From NCBI GenBank assembly GCA_008704415.1, contig VXIS01000195.1, positions 1 through 64,000 on the forward strand: a stretch of DNA of 64,000 nt. Reading direction: 5' to 3'. A program made the translations under genes and the position numbers. Numbering within the stretch: the first letter of the stretch is position 1; every line of letters begins with the position of its first letter. The notes beneath the pieces are model-generated. The model was not told where the DNA came from, made no database searches, and saw nothing but the letters and a program-made list of their open reading frames with translations. Origin of the DNA: Sphaerosporella brunnea (lineage: Eukaryota; Ascomycota; Pezizomycetes; Pezizales; Pyronemataceae). Of this stretch, positions 44,503 through 54,203 are shown piece after piece.

Positions 44503-46553
44503 CTGAAGCTCAGGATTAGTAATGAGCCCTAGAGGGGTAGTGTAAACGACTTACAGTTTAAGGAGAGCGTGCAGTGTAGGCCGTGAATCGGTGTGGTCGT
44601 TTGTCTGTATAGGATGAAGGCGTCCTGTTTGGACTGGCAGTTGGATTGTGAGAGGGCGGGAAGTCGGAAGGGGAAAGCGAGGTCAAGTGCTTATGCCCGA
44701 TCGTTTTCTTATGTTATATTCATTAGGCGTACGTAGTCAGCCAATTACTCGCACGATATCCTCCGCGGCGACCCGCAATTACTCATGGGATGGATACAGG
44801 GTCAGAGGGTCACATGCTTTCCGCTCGTCAGGGCCGGCCGGAGCTTGATCGGTATCGCCCTAAAAACGTAATTATTCTTGATTGCCTCTCGTCGCGCTGT
44901 CGAGTGTAACTTTGAGAACATGCGCCAAAATGGGCATGGCTTTGCAATCGGTGGACGAGCTGCCATGCCGGCGGGTGAAAATTCGACAGCCATCCATGTG
45001 CTCACCCGGTTTGACGAACTGATCTTATTCCCATGTCTGCAATCCAGCCCAAGTGACGGATACCGGGAGGTCACGGGCAGAATGTATTGAGCGGTCGGGC
45101 ACACTCTCACCCGGTGCGGAGATCTGTCGCTCAGTTTTATGCTCCAAAGGTAATGGACCATGAGATATGCTGTCAGACACCGCTCGTGTATAGTTATCTG
45201 AATTATCCACTTCCTTGTGATTGTGCTCGTCCTTGGTGTGTGGCAGCAGACGAAAGAAAGCATTGGAGAAAGGAGAAGTGCGAAAGCGGTTTCAAGTCCG
45301 GTTCAGTGGAAGCAACCTGGATATAACACAGACGATTCACCATTTCTTTGATGCAAGAAAGTGTGTGGCGAAGTCTTCTGTTGATGAAAGTCTGCGAAAC
45401 CGCAAAAGGAAAGTGGTCAGCATCCAGTCGGCTTGTCCGCTGTGGTGTTTTGAGAACCCAACCAGCTAGCGGATGCGGCGTCCGGAGATGCGGCGTTTCA
45501 GTCTCCTGATAGAAACGTTGGTCGGGATGATCCGGGGCGCTATAGATGGGTACGGCGACGAGGTTAAGATGCACCACTGCTTGTTTCGGATGTTCAATGT
45601 TGCACAGAGCAAAGCACACATTGGAAAGACATCGGGTGTTATATCTGCTTCTGGTATGCGTTTGGTAGAGCGAATATTGCAATGTTCCGGTGGTATTCGG
45701 GGTTATTTCACCCTGCGCATGAATTCCCACCAGCGTGGCCGTAGAATACCGCGTCACTTGCACGTACGACCAAGAAAATATCCACCCGCTGCGTTTGCTC
45801 GCCACACATCAGAGTCAAGGGTACACGCGACCTCAGCCGAATTCCCAAGGCCACCCCAAACCTGCGAAGATCCACGTTTCAAGTGTCTCGCACCATACCC
45901 AGCGGGCGTCAGCATGAACCGCGTTCTCGTGGTATGTCACCGGGATGTCGTGGAAGGTTCTTATGTTTGATTTGCGATGGTTGGGTTCTGTGTGTTTGCA
46001 TTGGTTTCCATTCACTTCGATTGGTTTCTGTCAGCTTCTCATCTTGTCTTTTGACGAGTTTCTATCGGGTTATATTTTGTTGCTTGTACTTTTCATCGGT
46101 ATGTTCTTCTGTTTCGCGTTTGTTTCTTTTCGCGTTAGATTGAAAGGTATTTAAAGGTTGTGGATCTGCTGTACGTAGCCATTTCTTCACCCGACAAGTC
46201 ACTCTTCTGCCTACTCCTACATCGGTATCTACATCTTAGTCCAGTAGATTCCTGTTCGCCACTTGTCGGTACTCTGCGCCAGTAGCTGAGAACCCTTCGT
46301 CCTTGAGCGATCGCAATATAACCCTAACACCCCCTTGTTGCACTTTCATCTGCATTCGTTCTCCTCGCCTCGCAGAACTGAGCCTTGATCCTTTGCTGCC
46401 TTTTCTTCTCCGAAGTCCATTCTTCACGATAATCGCAAAAGAGGAATCGCTATGGCACGACCAGATTTAAGCTGCAAGGCGACGGGATACTGACCGCCGG
46501 CGGGTCCGGAGATCCGAACCGCTTTCCCTTTGTTGTTTGGCAAACCTCCCGAC
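44503..46553. other. Duplication arm B and decayed sequence, no intact gene
   Basis: 44503-45730 matches parts of 28980-34330 in direct orientation. 45115-45370 pairs with 30075-30331, 45405-45490 with 31980-32060, and 45480-45730 with 33840-34330. This arm lacks the MITEs and the solo LTR present in the other. Confidence 0.5.
45480..45730 (+). pseudogene. Degenerate duplicated coding segment (partner 33840-34330)
   Basis: The frame reading CFWYAFGRANIAMFRWYSG is better preserved here than at the partner, but it is not continuous upstream. Family unknown. Confidence 0.35.
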
Positions 46554-46802
46554 TTAGCACTCCGCCATATGCTCTCTTGCCACCAAGAAATCGTCAATCA
46601 CCAGAGTTGTAATGAACAAACAACAGAATATCATTTTCACGGGATATATGAATGACATGCATCCACGCCCCATTATGTGCCCGAAGCAGATTACACACTT
46701 TTGGTGCCCGCACCAAAGATTAATACAGAAGTAGGGGTCGTCATATTGGCTGTGAATGGTGTTACACAAGTGACACTTCCAGAAAGGTCGCGGGCTAGAC
46801 AT
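46554..46802 (-). CDS. Cys-rich microprotein, copy 5 with C-terminal extension (82 aa)
   Basis: Starts MSSPRPFWKCHLCNTIHS and keeps CINLWCGHQKCVIC. The usual stop after the Trp-containing tail is lost, and the frame runs 30 residues further through a hydrophobic segment (KMIFCCLFITTLVIDDFLV) that could span a membrane. The finger pattern is complete. The extension may be accidental read-through. A tRNA-like relic overlaps its 3' flank. Confidence 0.5.
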   Translation of the reverse strand: MSSPRPFWKCHLCNTIHSQYDDPYFCINLWCGHQKCVICFGHIMGRGCMSFIYPVKMIFCCLFITTLVIDDFLVAREHMAEC

Positions 46803-47472
46803 TGTGAGTTTGGTTTGGCTTTTGGTTTGTGGTTGTTGTGGTTGTTGTGGTTGTAGTTTCGTTGAGAGGATGGAGTCGAAGGAAGAAGATCCACGGGGCT
46901 ATATGCACTCATCGGAAGGATTGAGATAGGGGTGATATAGTAGAAACAGAGCATTGGTATTTGTCCGCTCATAGGGTGGAGTCTTACTACAATATTCAAA
47001 ATATGGTGAACTAGCGGTTAATGCCCTATCCAAAACCAGGAATTGATGTGGTTCTGGGTTGACTGAGCCAAATAAACATGTACCTGATGAAAAGGAAGAT
47101 GTGCACCGGCATTCGGTGAAAAGGCTGGCGGAGAAAACGTAGCTGCATCGACGCAGCTTGTAGAAATAGATAAGGCGGTGCATGTCGATGATATTTGGTC
47201 ACAAGCGGCATAGTCACGAACGAGGAATCGCTGTAGCACACCCAAAGTTACCTGCCATGCGAAAGCCGCCTCGTTTTGAGTGACAATAGGATCGCAAATC
47301 TTACATACCAAGGTGCTGCCTCCTCTAGCTTGCCGTTGACCACTGGAAGTCACGAAGTGGAGGCATGCTAATCGCCCAAGGGTCCGGAGATCCGGACCAT
47401 AGTCATCGAGAAGCACAAGAGTGATAATGAAGTAATCGCAGTATTTAATTATTACAATATGGTGTAAGCAAA

Positions 47473-47631
47473 CTAGGGATAAACATGCACCCACTGACCC
47501 ATTACGTACGCCAAGCAGCGCGTACACATTTGGTGCCCGCACGCAGGATTAATACAGACTGTGGGGTACTCATATTGGGTGTGCACTTTCTCACACAAGT
47601 GACACTTCCAGACGGGATGCGGGCTAGACAT
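47473..47631 (-). CDS. Cys-rich microprotein, copy 6 (52 aa, diverged)
   Basis: Starts MSSPHPVWKCHLCEKVHT, with CINPACGHQMCTRC and the end MGQWVHVYP. It is the closest relative of copy 4. The promoter and leader extend on the minus strand to about 47860, with a GTTGTG (CAACCA on the coding strand) tract. All finger residues are conserved. Confidence 0.6.
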   Translation of the reverse strand: MSSPHPVWKCHLCEKVHTQYEYPTVCINPACGHQMCTRCLAYVMGQWVHVYP

Positions 47632-47919
47632 CGTGAGTTTGGTTTGGCTTTTGGTTTGTGGTTGTTGTGGTTGTTGTGGTTGTTGTGGTTGTAGTTTCGT
47701 TGAGAGGTTGGAGCTGAACAGAGATCCGCAGGCTTATCAGCACCCATCGGAAGGTTTGAATTAGGTGTGATATGGTAGGCAGAGAACTTTGTAGTTGTCT
47801 TGCAACAGGTTGGAGTCATACTGGAACATTCAAAAGTCGGAGAAGTAGCGGTGCACGCCCTGTTCGAAACTTGATGACTGCCGGGGTGCGTGATCATGTT
47901 TGTTGTCCGCACGCAACAC

Positions 47920-48195
47920 TCACAAATTATCCCACACCGACCTCTCCTCCACGTCCATGATCCTGTCCACGACCTTGATGATATTCATTCTTGCGTCGAT
48001 GGCAATCACCCCCTTCCCACGCGCCTCGGCGTGGAGCAGTGATGCCGTGCGTATGCCACTGGAATACCAAACCATTGCACCATAGTTTCGGAGACGCTGT
48101 ACCGCCGCCAAACAATCGCTGTCTACCCGTCGCCGCCTCGCTAAGCCTGGGTAGGGGGTTCGTGGGGTTGCGCAAAGCTTTGGCACGCAGTCCAA
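47920..48195 (-). other. Isolated coding exon or gene fragment
   Basis: A minus-strand frame with strong G/C third-position bias reads DCLAAVQRLRNYGAMVWYSS, then RGKGVIAIDARMNIIKVVDR, before a TGA. The composition is that of a folded alpha/beta protein. An upstream acceptor (CTACCCAG near 48150) exists, but no partner exon fits its phase, so it is probably a remnant. Family unknown. Confidence 0.35.
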
Positions 48196-48573
48196 TATAA
48201 CGCGAAAACGAATTGTATCGGTGAGTACCAGTCATTATTCAGCATGTTGTCCAAAAGGAACCTCTACTGACTCACATATGCCAGCGACTACCGGCGCAGG
48301 AGAGTCAGAGGCATCGCACATGTGGTGGACGGTTCACCGAGTAAGTGCTGCTTCTGCTCTGATTACCTTCTCGACGGTCAAGTCCATTTTGAAATGATGT
48401 TGCAGGTTCTGTGCGAAATACACCGTGGGCATAAGAATTGTGTCCACAACGACAGTTGGCGGCAGCTGGCAGAACCACGACGGTTCCTGGCTCTACCGCA
48501 TAGCGCTCCAGGCCAGCTAAAAACCTGTACAAGCGTAGACGGCTACGGTCCTCTTTCTTGCTCCCTGTCTCCC

Positions 48574-48931
48574 TGTTGAAAGTGGTCGAGTGTTGAAAGC
48601 GGTGGACATGTAGGAGTCGAGCATAGCCGAGGTTGTGGTCAATGATGGTGATGGGCAAAGCAATTATGTTATTACTGTCTAACAGGCTAATCCAAGTGCG
48701 TTTATATACACCTCCGAGCATCACTCCGTGTATCTATCACCGCTTCTCACTCATCCTTGGCCATGCCTAGAAAGCCAGTTTCCAACATCGAGGTGTGAGA
48801 GTCGAGCGTAAGCCAGGGTGTGATGCTTGAAGCTTGGAGGTGGTAAGGTCAAACGCAATTGTGTTATTTCTATGTTACATGCTTGTCGAAAGTACCCCCA
48901 TCTACCCCGCCTAGAAACCTAATTTCCACCA
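48574..48931 (-). mobile_element. LTR nested within a diverged LTR, both ends preserved
   Basis: The inner LTR 48591-48787 (TGTTGAAAGC...TTTCCAACA as written on plus) is flanked by a perfect 5-bp duplication TCGAG (48586-48590 and 48788-48792). It lies inside an older LTR whose 5' end (TGGTGGAAATTAGG on minus, near 48931) overlaps the stop codon of the gene at 48919-49473 and whose 3' end is the CAACA at 48578-48574. The arrangement mirrors 35306-35659. Confidence 0.65.
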
Positions 48932-49473
48932 CTGCCTGACCCAGCGGTTGGCGCACTGCGCCGAGTGCTCGCTCGCACGGATCGCCCTTGTGCCCATCCT
49001 TCTAACTGTCCCTGGGCGACTTGTTCCTCTTGGGCAAACTTTGCGGCCCAAAGGCCATCCAGCAGGTCGTCGATGGGATCAAACTCCTCCCTGTCAGCCA
49101 GGGGGAGATAAATTTCGGGCCTGAAGATTATGGCCAGGGTGCTGGCCCCACGGAACATCCAATCGGTGGGCGTCTTGTGGGAAATCTCGCCGCCGCACCA
49201 GTTGTACACGTTGGCCGGCGGGTGGATCGATTCCAAGGTGCGGAGGAGCAGATCGTTCGCCTCTTTGACCGCCTTTTGCCCGTGGGCTTTGCTGCTGCGG
49301 CTATTGCGTGGGGCTTTGAGATTGGGCACTGGGTATGTTCCAGGCCGGAGGTATTGGAGGATTTCGTCATCATCGATGGGAGGCTGCTGGGCTTCGTCTG
49401 GGGGGGCAGATTAGTAAAGTAACAAGCCTTGGTGGTATTTTCTTTCAAACTCACTGTCGTTGATAGAAGCCAT
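48919..49473 (-). CDS. Hypothetical protein B with intron (paralogue of 34764-35318)
   Basis: Exons 49473-49455 and 49397-48919 are joined across a 56-nt intron with the same GTGAGT donor and CCCCCCCAG acceptor as the paralogue. It encodes MASIND and onward, 165 residues. Words such as LLLRTLESIHPPANVYNWCG and REEFDPIDDLLDGLW are conserved with substitutions elsewhere. The stop again comes from LTR sequence (GGAAATTAG). The upstream 270 bp are also shared with copy A, including CGTTTGGAGCCATTCAGGCT and a TATACTACCCCATG-type promoter word. Function unknown. Confidence 0.6.
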
Positions 49474-49987
49474 GTTTTGTGGTAGACGGTCTTGCTTGGT
49501 CGGATAGCAGCTGGTTTTGTTTGTTTGTTCGGTGTGTGGATGTAGAAGCACAGCCTAGAACCGCACATGGGGTAGTATATTTTTTCTTGCGCGGCCGTTC
49601 AGGTTCAATGGGAAGCTCAGGGCCAGCCTGAATGGCTCCAAACGTTGAGGTCGGCCACCACACCTTAGTTGCCTGAATGGGTCGGGCCGCAGTGGCCGAC
49701 GCCGACTTTGAAACGAGTCTTAAATTCCAAACTGGCAATCTGGTCTGCGCACCATGTGTATCGGCTGTACATATTGCTCCGGGTATATCTCCCATAAACG
49801 GATAATAATGGCAGGCGCTCTCAGCAGCGCGCGCGTCGCTCCGTGTTGTCAAACATCTGAGGTCCGTAAAAGCCTTTATGTAAGCACCGGTCAGGTTAAG
49901 TGATAGCACACAGTCTGGATGACGATGCGGCGGGCCATCATGGATGCAACGTGTTTGAGGATCACGACCAGCTCTTGCGAGGTTCAC

Positions 49988-51600
49988 TAATAGTCACTCG
50001 ATCATGAGCGATCACACTTCTGACACGTATGGACCATCGCAGAGCGGTCCTCGGTAGATCCGTTTATCATTTTTTTGACTCGTCTAAACGGCCTGAATAG
50101 AAATGGAGCAACTAGTACACTAATCGTTTTAATCGATGGATCGGTGATATCAATTCCTACCTTGTTTGAAAGATCATGTTGACACTGAGTTCAACACGAT
50201 AGCGCATATTATGAAAGTACACATAATCAACCATGACATTTAATGTGGAAAGTGTCTCAAACCATGCAGATTCAATCAAGAAACGGAGAATTGTGCTTGA
50301 CCTAAGCACACTAGATACCTCGGATCTGAGGCACACTCATAAATATCCGTAGGCAGAGTGTAGATTTCTTAATGCAAACCTTGACGGAGACAGCAACACA
50401 CGACGTGGAGATAACACTGCGGAAACCTCCTGAATAAAACGGCGCGGTGATAGGGTACCTCGCTGATAGGACGAAGCGGTTGCAGGAAGTGCACTGGTTG
50501 AGTAAACTTGGAGCGCAGAAGCGACGGCCTAGGATATTACGTCGGCGCTGGGTCCTACCAAACGCGATGGGATGGTATGCGCAGTAACGGTCCGTCAAGC
50601 GAGCGGCTGACTACACGACACAGCAGCGCCGGAGTCAACAACAAGAAATACATTCCGTCCCGTACGCGACCAAGCCAAGTCGCGAAGGGGACCTCCGAGT
50701 CACGACTGGATGCCCCGTCGCGACTGGTATTCCTACTCACGAACGATGTCCAGTGCCCGTTAAGGCCGTGCTTGAGGTCTTGAAAGAAACCCGATACCAC
50801 CCCTGAATTTCCACCAAATCTCAGATTTACACGTCGTTTGCTTTGCCAGAATCCTCTGATTTTGCGCTATCAAAGCGTATCCTCAAAATTAGACCGCCAC
50901 AAAAATACGAATTTTGTACTATCCCAACGCCCCCTCGCCCCGCCCCGGTGCCTCACACCCCCCCCCCCCCACTCTTACTCGGAAGTATATGTCTGCTCCA
51001 ACACGTATCCGAGCAGGACGTGGCAATCGTGAGTCGACGCCCAGGGAAAGATGGCACCACGCTCTAAGGCGACGCCGGCACTGTGGGACAGGGTAGCTGG
51101 GCGTCGAGATGCCTCAGGGTTGGGTAACTGTAGATACCCGGTAGATTCGCCGTAGGCTCCTCAGGCGCCTGTTCGCATGGCTTTGACATAAGCCTTGGTG
51201 GGTTGTCCCATTATTCTAGCTTAGAAGTTGGGCGAGGGCGGTTTTGGGATTTCAGGCTTGTCCTCTCCTTCTGCCCCGACTTAGCACCGACCATGTGAAC
51301 CCCCAGTATCGCGATGGGAACGTGCGAACGAGCGCCCCAGCCTAGTGGGGCCGCCCATGTGCAAGCACACGCCGCGTTTCACCGGACGCCCGACTCCTGA
51401 CAGGGGCCGACATGCCAGAGTCAATCAAGAGTGAAGCAAACCCCTGTGTCAAACCCAATTCACGGCCCGTCCGGCATTCCGCCGCCACTGCGTGACGGAC
51501 CTGAGGGTTGTACCCCAACAATCGGTTTGTGAACCACATGACTGACAAAATCTGGGCTACAAAAGCCAGTCGAAAATTTTTCACCCTCACACTTTAATTT
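49988..51600. other. No gene recognised; holds repeat partner 50125-50585
   Basis: Apart from the roughly 450-bp repeat shared with 40275-40735 and a run of 14 C around 50958, no feature is supported. The final 60 bases may be a leader intron of the next gene (acceptor TTCTTGCAG at 51607). Confidence 0.35.
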
Positions 51601-51628
51601 CTTGCAGCAAGCCATCTCGCTCTCAGCA

Positions 51629-53269
51629 ATGCACCCCTCAGCAGCAACCCTCACCGCACCAGCATCCGGAGAGCCACCCGATATCGACCAAAGTTCAAAC
51701 GCGAACATCACTTCGTCAGAGGCCCAGGAATCAATGCCTACATCCAATCTCGCTGGCGCGGCCTACGGCGGCACGGACACCGGATCTGGAGGCAAGCTGG
51801 ACAGGCCGTTATCACCTGCTGGAAACACCTTATCCTTGCTTTACCGGCTGCCCTATGAAATGCATTTGGAAGTCGCCTCGCATCTTGGGTCTGACTTCGC
51901 AGCCATGGGCCTGGCGCTCGCCGGCTGTCCTGTTGCAACAAGACTTTTACTGCCACCATATATTCCTCGGAGTATCTATGCGCAGCGGCACCTGCTTGTT
52001 ACGGCGATGGTCGAAGGTTACGGGGTTCGTCATTTCACTCGCCTCGTGGATGCAATGATGATGGTTCCCGACCTGCTGTATAGCCCTTTTCTGTGGAGCC
52101 AGGATAAAAACACCACCACTTACACGGTGTTTGCGCCGCCCCGCTCGACTATGGGTGCAAATTTCCACTTCTCCCGGGAGACTTTCGCTAGCGAGATAGC
52201 GTTCTGGCATGACGACTTTCCAGAGAAAACTGTCGGCGTGATCAACGCCGCGGTCGGAATGGCCGAGATAGGCATTATCCGGATGCTCTTTGCGCAAATC
52301 CAGGAGGCAATATCATCTGAAGAGGGGTACGAGGTATGGGAGAGGCAGCTGCTCTCCCGGTACCCAACCCCAATTCATTATGCCTGCCTCTATGCCCGAC
52401 CGGATATCCTGGAGTGGTTCTTAAGCTGGTATGCTACGCACGCGACTCGCACTCTCCGCAAAATCATGCGTACCACGGGACCCATTTCTGGCAACACTTG
52501 TGCCGAGACGCCATTTTACCTTGCCGTGGCAGGAGGCCAATTCGCGGGCCGTTCGGAGGAAGATGTCCTCACGGTGCTTCATATACTAGAGCCGTACCCT
52601 GCCAGACACAACTTTATCGGTTCGCACCCTCTCCTTGAGCTTGCGAGGAACGGTTATTTGCTTCCCGAATCGGTGATCACCATACTCCTGCGCCGACTGC
52701 CTGTCCTCACTGGCCAGCTTGGGCAAGCCTGCATCAAGCGATATTTGTGGCACAAGAAAGCAACAGGAGCGCAACTGGAGGCGATGCTCGCGGCCGGCCT
52801 CCCGTTTCCCGCACATTGGCACAGCGGACCTATCTCGAAAGGGAACTACAGGCTTATTTCTTGGATAGTGGATAACGTTCCGAATGTAGTCTGTCGGCCC
52901 GAACATCTGTGGGCGTATTTTCTCAGACGACTCCCGAGGGCGAATTTCATCCCTCTCATGGAACTCCTTGGCACCTTATCCAAGAGGTTCGCCCCGGAGG
53001 GGTTCCACGGCCAGACGCTTTGTCTCGCGATCCTGATGGGTTCCCGCTTAGCCGGCAACACAAGACTGAGGCACGAAGGTGGTGATATACCGGTCGAGTG
53101 GGTTTGGGATGTGGTGCGTGCAATGATGCTGGCGGGCGCCAACGTCAATGATCCGTGGGAGGACCGCTGCTTGAGGGATACTTTCGCGGACGCCGTGGAT
53201 CTGAACAACTATGTCGGATGGACGGCATCGCAAATGCTTACGGGGTGCGCCACTTTCGACTTCCCCTAA
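51629..53269 (+). CDS. F-box-like / ankyrin-type protein (546 aa)
   Basis: A single open frame begins at MHPSAATLTAPASGE; the frame is open a little upstream but has no ATG. After about 65 Ser/Thr-rich residues comes LLYRLPYEMHLEVASHLGSD, a good match to the F-box helix pattern (LP.E....I...L). The rest is helical with ankyrin-like pieces, for example PTPIHYACLYARPDILEWFL, AETPFYLAVAGGQF and VVRAMMLAGANVNDPW. This architecture is abundant in filamentous ascomycetes, where F-box proteins act as substrate receptors for SCF ubiquitin ligases and ankyrins bind the target; that role is inference here. No frameshift or stop interrupts 1.6 kb, so the gene appears intact. Confidence 0.7.
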   Translation: MHPSAATLTAPASGEPPDIDQSSNANITSSEAQESMPTSNLAGAAYGGTDTGSGGKLDRPLSPAGNTLSLLYRLPYEMHLEVASHLGSDFAAMGLALAGCPVATRLLLPPYIPRSIYAQRHLLVTAMVEGYGVRHFTRLVDAMMMVPDLLYSPFLWSQDKNTTTYTVFAPPRSTMGANFHFSRETFASEIAFWHDDFPEKTVGVINAAVGMAEIGIIRMLFAQIQEAISSEEGYEVWERQLLSRYPTPIHYACLYARPDILEWFLSWYATHATRTLRKIMRTTGPISGNTCAETPFYLAVAGGQFAGRSEEDVLTVLHILEPYPARHNFIGSHPLLELARNGYLLPESVITILLRRLPVLTGQLGQACIKRYLWHKKATGAQLEAMLAAGLPFPAHWHSGPISKGNYRLISWIVDNVPNVVCRPEHLWAYFLRRLPRANFIPLMELLGTLSKRFAPEGFHGQTLCLAILMGSRLAGNTRLRHEGGDIPVEWVWDVVRAMMLAGANVNDPWEDRCLRDTFADAVDLNNYVGWTASQMLTGCATFDFP

Positions 53270-53740
53270 GAGCTCTGCCTGTCCAGAAGTGATGAGGTTG
53301 GCCGTAGAGTACGTTCATAGTAATTGATCATTGATGCGCGGCAGCGCCTGAAGTTCAATCTGGAAAACCGTTGTGATTTGTGGATTGTGTGATTGAGCAC
53401 CTTGAGCTTCGACAACTGTTTGGCGTTTCCATTTACATCTCCTCAACCGATGAAGCCCGGGAGTTGTCTGTGAATGTCTGCCGCACGCAAATATATCGGT
53501 AACCGAAGCTACTGCGATGAATGTGAGGACCGCCATGAATCTCTCCGCTTATGTCATGCAAATGGATATATATATCTCACCCGCTCCTATTCTCATATTA
53601 CCCAGAACCGCGCCACCGGCAACGGTTTGCCCGGAAGGCCGCTCTTTCCACTCCCAAACCGTCCAAGGCGAAGTTTCAATCCCAGATCTCTGGACCCCGT
53701 GAACGCATTTCAAATCCACGCGACCAGAGTGAAGTCCCAG

Positions 53741-54134
53741 CCCACTTGATGGTGCACCCCACTTGATAGTGGATTGATAACATAAGAGGTAATTTACGCC
53801 GCAATCTCAATCCCGCCGTCCCATCGAGTGAAATTCTTCGAGCGCACCAGTGACGACCTACACCATATTTCCGCTCTCTAGGGCAGTGGCTACGCCCCGC
53901 CTGACTCTTCGCTGCCAATTGTGCACTTTTTTTCTTCCCGAGTTTCGTCGCGGTTGCCATGACATGGAGCCGGACGTTCAAGCGGATTTTGGTGAGTCCA
54001 GGGCGGGAAGGCGGTATTGTGGAGCGACGGGAGGGCACAGTCACAGAATCTCACTCGACGGGAATTGAGATTGCCGTGTAGATTATCTCTTATCATCTCA
54101 ATCCACTATCAAATGGGGTGCACCCCCAAGTGGG
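53741..54134. mobile_element. MITE with roughly 95-bp TIRs (394 bp)
   Basis: The left end (CCCACTTGATGGTGCACCCC, then TTGATAGTGGATTGA and CAATCTCAATCCC) is matched inverted at the right end (to CAAGTGGG at 54134) over about 95 bp with scattered differences. It is non-coding. A fragment of this family at 39808-40240 was hit by a hAT MITE, and a further end-like piece lies at about 58030-58085. Confidence 0.65.
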
Positions 54135-54203
54135 TCGAGACTTTGCACTTTCAGTCAGAATGCTGTTATATGAACCTGGTGGGTACAAAAATCTTAACGC
54201 ACC

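Noticed and set aside
46485..46575. Possible tRNA on the minus strand (GGCGGAGTGC A-box-like and GGTTCGGATCTC B-box-like words)
   Set aside because: T-stem and acceptor pairing fail and the B box deviates from consensus. At best it is a decayed tRNA-derived repeat fused to the microprotein 3' flank.
48305..48724. Minus-strand frame of 139 codons with a Cys/His word near its middle
   Set aside because: Part of it lies inside the LTR. The remaining section may be the old continuation of hypothetical gene B, but without a start or splice link it is not supported as a gene.
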